The position numbers and the translations under genes were made by a program. DNA of 7,434 nt. It comes from Actinomycetes bacterium. Its GTDB lineage: Bacteria > Actinomycetota > Acidimicrobiia > Acidimicrobiales > Palsa-688. Below are positions 5,288-7,434 of this stretch, one piece after another. The stretch lies in NCBI GenBank assembly GCA_021846485.1, contig JAJZWW010000157.1, forward strand, positions 1-7,434, read 5' to 3'. The notes under the pieces were generated by a model. It saw only the letters and a program-made list of their open reading frames with translations, searched no databases and was not told the origin of the DNA. Every line of letters starts with the position of its first letter. Position 1 is the first letter of the stretch.

Positions 5288-6202
5288 TCACAGCGCGCCG
5301 AGGACCTTGACGACGGCGGGGTAGCCGAGGAAGAACAAGAACCCGGCGAAGAGCACCACGACCGGCAGCGCCATGCGCTCGGTCGCGGCCTGGTCCGCGG
5401 TCTCGGCCTCGGCCAGCTGGTGGGTGCGAAGCGAGGTGGCTTTCGCGGACAGGCTGGCGCGGACCTTCGCGCCTTCGGTGCCCGCCAGGGAGAGCGACGC
5501 GGCGAGCTCGGACAGCTCGGCGACCCCGAGCCGCCGGCCGAGACGGCCGAGGGCGGCCCAGGGGGTCTCCCTGGCGAGCCGGGCCTGGTCGAGCACAGAG
5601 CGCAGGGTGGTAAACGCCCAGCCGTTGCCGACCGACGCCGCGTCGCCGAGCGCGGTCTCGACCCCGCCGCCCCCGGCCAGGGCGACGACGACGAGGTCCA
5701 AGAAGCTCGAGAGCGCGTGGCGGAAGTCGGTGCGCCGCCGGGCGGCGTCTGATCGGATGCCGAGGTCGGGGAGGAAGAACCCGCCGGCCGTGCACACGAG
5801 TGAGGCCCAGACGGGCAGGACGAGCCCGAGGTGCACCCCGCCAACGGCGAGCAGCACGGTGACCGCCGGGGCGACGAGGAGGCCGACGAGGGCGAGGGTG
5901 ACCTTCTCGGCCAGGTGCCGCTCGGCACTGCGCCCGAGGACGGCGAGGTCCTGGCGGACCTTGCCGGGCACGAGCCAGCGGGCGTCGCTGCGGCCGAGGA
6001 GGCTGGCGATCGGCCGGCCGAGGCGGGCGGCCATGCCGCCGTCGACATCAGCGGTGAGCGGGGCGGGCTCGGGGATCCGGCGGAGCTGGGCGAGGGCCTG
6101 TGCCAGGCTCGGCCGGGGCGGGAACAGGCCCCGGACCACCAGCCACAGCCCCGCACCGACCCCCGCCCCGCAGACGAGCGCGGTGAGCAGACCTTGGCTC
6201 AC
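5288..6202 (-). CDS. tadC: TadC-like Tad pilus platform protein (T2SSF domain)
   Basis: This is the second inner-membrane platform protein, presumed partner of TadB. From GTG 6202 it is 304 residues: an N-terminal helix (about 3-22), a linker with PLTADVDGGMAARLGRP, a membrane helix pair (about 102-122 and 125-147), then the T2SSF region (about 160-300). The latter contains FLDLVVVALAGGGGVETAL, the segment ELAASLSLAGTEGAKVRASL, and a final helix ALPVVVLFAGFLFFLGYPAVVKV. The motif FLDLVVVALAGG plus the LAG..EGAKVR..L stretch is characteristic of TadC. The frame is open upstream as far as 6919, but that extension runs antiparallel to nothing and simply shadows tadB. GTG 6202 forms a GTGA overlap with the tadB stop and has GAGG 8 bases upstream, so it is the better start. 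No gene overlaps its 3' end: it is followed by the longest non-coding gap in the window. Confidence 0.92.
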   Translation of the reverse strand: MSQGLLTALVCGAGVGAGLWLVVRGLFPPRPSLAQALAQLRRIPEPAPLTADVDGGMAARLGRPIASLLGRSDARWLVPGKVRQDLAVLGRSAERHLAEKVTLALVGLLVAPAVTVLLAVGGVHLGLVLPVWASLVCTAGGFFLPDLGIRSDAARRRTDFRHALSSFLDLVVVALAGGGGVETALGDAASVGNGWAFTTLRSVLDQARLARETPWAALGRLGRRLGVAELSELAASLSLAGTEGAKVRASLSAKATSLRTHQLAEAETADQAATERMALPVVVLFAGFLFFLGYPAVVKVLGAL

Positions 6203-7134
6203 GGCTGCGACCTCGGGAAGGACCCCGCTCGGGACTCCGATCGAGACGCTGGGCTCGCATCTGCGGCACTGCCGGCAGTCCGGCCGGTGAGGATCCGTTC
6301 CAGGTTGGCCGGGCGGGTCATGCGAGAGAGCCACACGAACGACAGGGCGAACATCGCACCGACGAGGACCAGGACGAGCTGGCCGCTGGCCGTGTCGTAG
6401 GGGGCGAGGTACCCGCGGTCGACGAGCGCCAGGCCGGCGACGAGCGCGCCGGTGGCCCCAACGATGACCTTGACCGAGGTCCGGGTCCGCGCCCGCCCCG
6501 CTTCGACCCGAAGGCGCATGGTGGCCTGGTCCCTGGCCGCCTGGGCCAAAGTGCCGAGCAGCTCGCCGAGGCGTTGGGCCTGGTGGTCGGCTGCGAGCAC
6601 GAGGGCTGCGACGACGAGGTCGCAGGTCGGATCCGCCACCTCGTCGGCGAACGCCCGCAGTGCCGGGGCGAGCCGTTCGGAGTCGAGGCGCACCGCCAAG
6701 GTGGCGACCTCGGCCCGGATCGGCAGCGGCGCCAACGGGGCCGTGGCGACGATGGCCTGCTCCAGGCCCGCGGCGCCGGCCATCGTGTCGCGCAGCATCT
6801 CCGCCCAGCCGGCCACCGCCTCGATCCGCCCGACAGCCGCCTGGTGGCGCCCTGCGCCGCCCAACAACCCCGGTGCGCCCCACCCCGCCAGGCCGGCGAG
6901 CACCGCGCCGACAGGCCACCCCGTCGCCGCACCGACCACCACCGCCGCGCCGACCGCGAGGGCGATGCGCAGGTTCGCCCGCTCCAGCCGAGGACGGCCC
7001 ACCTGGGCTCGCCCCACCCCGGCTCGCTCCAGGCGCCGGGTCGGCCGGGGCAGGTCCACGCCGCGCCAGCCGGCCACGATCAGCACCACTCCGAGACCCA
7101 CCCCTGCGCCAAGCAGGCCCGCCAGGGCGCTCAC
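6199..7134 (-). CDS. tadB: TadB-like Tad pilus platform protein (T2SSF domain)
   Basis: This is an inner-membrane platform protein of the Tad pilus machine. It contacts the ATPase on the cytoplasmic side and pairs with TadC. Numbered from the chosen start (311 residues), there is an N-terminal membrane helix (about 4-22), a helix pair at about 57-92, a cytoplasmic helical T2SSF-type region at about 104-218 (RLDSERLAPALRAFADEVADP and QRLGELLGTLAQAARDQ), and two C-terminal helices at about 220-239 and 251-271. A polar Ser/Arg-rich tail follows. The frame stays open to an in-frame GTG at 7146, giving 315 residues. I prefer GTG 7134 because it makes the same GTGA overlap with the upstream stop that recurs through the operon and leaves room for the G-rich AGGGGTGG upstream, which would abut GTG 7146. 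The stop (6201-6199) overlaps the tadC start. The TadB name rests on position before TadC and on the T2SSF features. The family is confident; the start is less so. Confidence 0.9.
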   Translation of the reverse strand: MSALAGLLGAGVGLGVVLIVAGWRGVDLPRPTRRLERAGVGRAQVGRPRLERANLRIALAVGAAVVVGAATGWPVGAVLAGLAGWGAPGLLGGAGRHQAAVGRIEAVAGWAEMLRDTMAGAAGLEQAIVATAPLAPLPIRAEVATLAVRLDSERLAPALRAFADEVADPTCDLVVAALVLAADHQAQRLGELLGTLAQAARDQATMRLRVEAGRARTRTSVKVIVGATGALVAGLALVDRGYLAPYDTASGQLVLVLVGAMFALSFVWLSRMTRPANLERILTGRTAGSAADASPASRSESRAGSFPRSQP

Positions 7135-7434
7135 CGCTCCCACCACCCCTCGGGCCGGTCCAACAGGCCCGGGTCGAAGCCGACCGCTACCAGCTGGCCG
7201 AGCGTGTCGTTTCGGACCGGGGCGCCAGGGACCGCCCGGCCGTCATCTCCGGGGCGGAAGATCTCGTTGGAGACCACCATCGGGCCTTCGGCGTCGATCA
7301 CCTCGCGCACCGAGGACACGAAGCGCTGCCCCTGGTCTTGGGCGATGTGGACGACGAAGTGCACCGCGTTCGCCACCAGCAGGTTCGTCGCCTCCAAGGG
7401 CAAGCGCTCGGGGGCCTGCACCGCGTAGGTGGCG
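7131..7434 (-). CDS. cpaF: CpaF/TadA-type secretion ATPase, C-terminal 100 residues (partial)
   Basis: This is the tail of the hexameric type II/IV secretion ATPase that powers Tad/Flp pilus assembly from the cytoplasmic face of the membrane. The reading frame is open to the window edge, so the GTG at 7421 is an internal Val, not a start. Visible family signatures are APERLPLEATNLL followed by NAVHFVVHI, then RFVSSVREV, VVSNEIFRPG and a C-terminal AVPGAPVRNDTL..LVAVGFDP, which match the usual end of CpaF/TadA proteins. The Walker A, Walker B and His-box regions lie outside the window, so catalytic competence cannot be judged here. The TGA stop (7133-7131) overlaps the GTG chosen for tadB, implying translational coupling. 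TadB and TadC follow immediately, the standard order in Tad loci. Assignment to the family is secure; only the 3' part is seen. Confidence 0.93.
   Translation of the reverse strand, partial: ATYAVQAPERLPLEATNLLVANAVHFVVHIAQDQGQRFVSSVREVIDAEGPMVVSNEIFRPGDDGRAVPGAPVRNDTLGQLVAVGFDPGLLDRPEGWWER

Noticed and set aside
5281..5296. Small palindrome CTGTTCACAG around the tadC stop
   Set aside because: Only a 4-base-pair stem with a 2-base loop and one mismatch beyond it; too weak to call a structure.
5288..6919. Long version of tadC (543 residues)
   Set aside because: The extra N-terminal part shadows tadB in another frame and has no membrane or T2SSF features. GTG 6202 has an overlap and a GAGG site.

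Overview
The window is a very GC-rich stretch (by eye about 70% G+C) in which every gene I can support lies on the minus strand. GTG starts and 4-base gene overlaps are frequent. Together with a membrane-anchored LysM/BTAD regulator inside a Tad pilus locus, this points to an actinobacterium. The exact class is not decidable from sequence alone; an Acidimicrobiia-like organism is only a guess.

Layout, in the direction of transcription (high to low coordinate): the C-terminal end of the CpaF/TadA secretion ATPase (7434-7131, cut by the window edge); the two inner-membrane platform proteins TadB (7134-6199) and TadC (6202-5288); a 184-base intercistronic gap holding a paired set of repeats; a 69-residue Flp-like major pilin (5103-4894) with its own good ribosome binding site and a GC-only hairpin across its stop codon; two TadE-type pseudopilins (4854-4390 and 4393-3950); a TadG-like/Rv3654c-like protein with a prepilin-like N-terminus (3953-3513); a 941-residue membrane protein with an extracytoplasmic LysM domain and a cytoplasmic winged-helix/BTAD regulator region (3516-691); a short prepilin peptidase (694-134); and the first 19 codons of an unidentified gene with a perfect AGGAGG site (58-1).

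How it fits together: the peptidase trims the pilin and pseudopilins, the ATPase drives the TadB/TadC platform to assemble them, and the TadE/TadG-like proteins are minor or priming subunits. The LysM-BTAD protein looks like a one-protein link between peptidoglycan and the cytoplasm, encoded in the same translationally coupled chain. Six junctions are 4-base overlaps (five GTGA, one ATGA). The only cistrons with a free-standing Shine-Dalgarno and a non-overlapping ATG are the pilin, the first TadE and the unidentified last gene.

The Tad apparatus is a known system. The parts that most deserve a second look are the LysM-BTAD protein with its apparently degenerate nucleotide-binding-like middle region, the pilin's odd cleavage motif, and the structured sequences that bracket the pilin cistron. 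Apart from the pilin leader gap there is no non-coding stretch longer than 75 bases.
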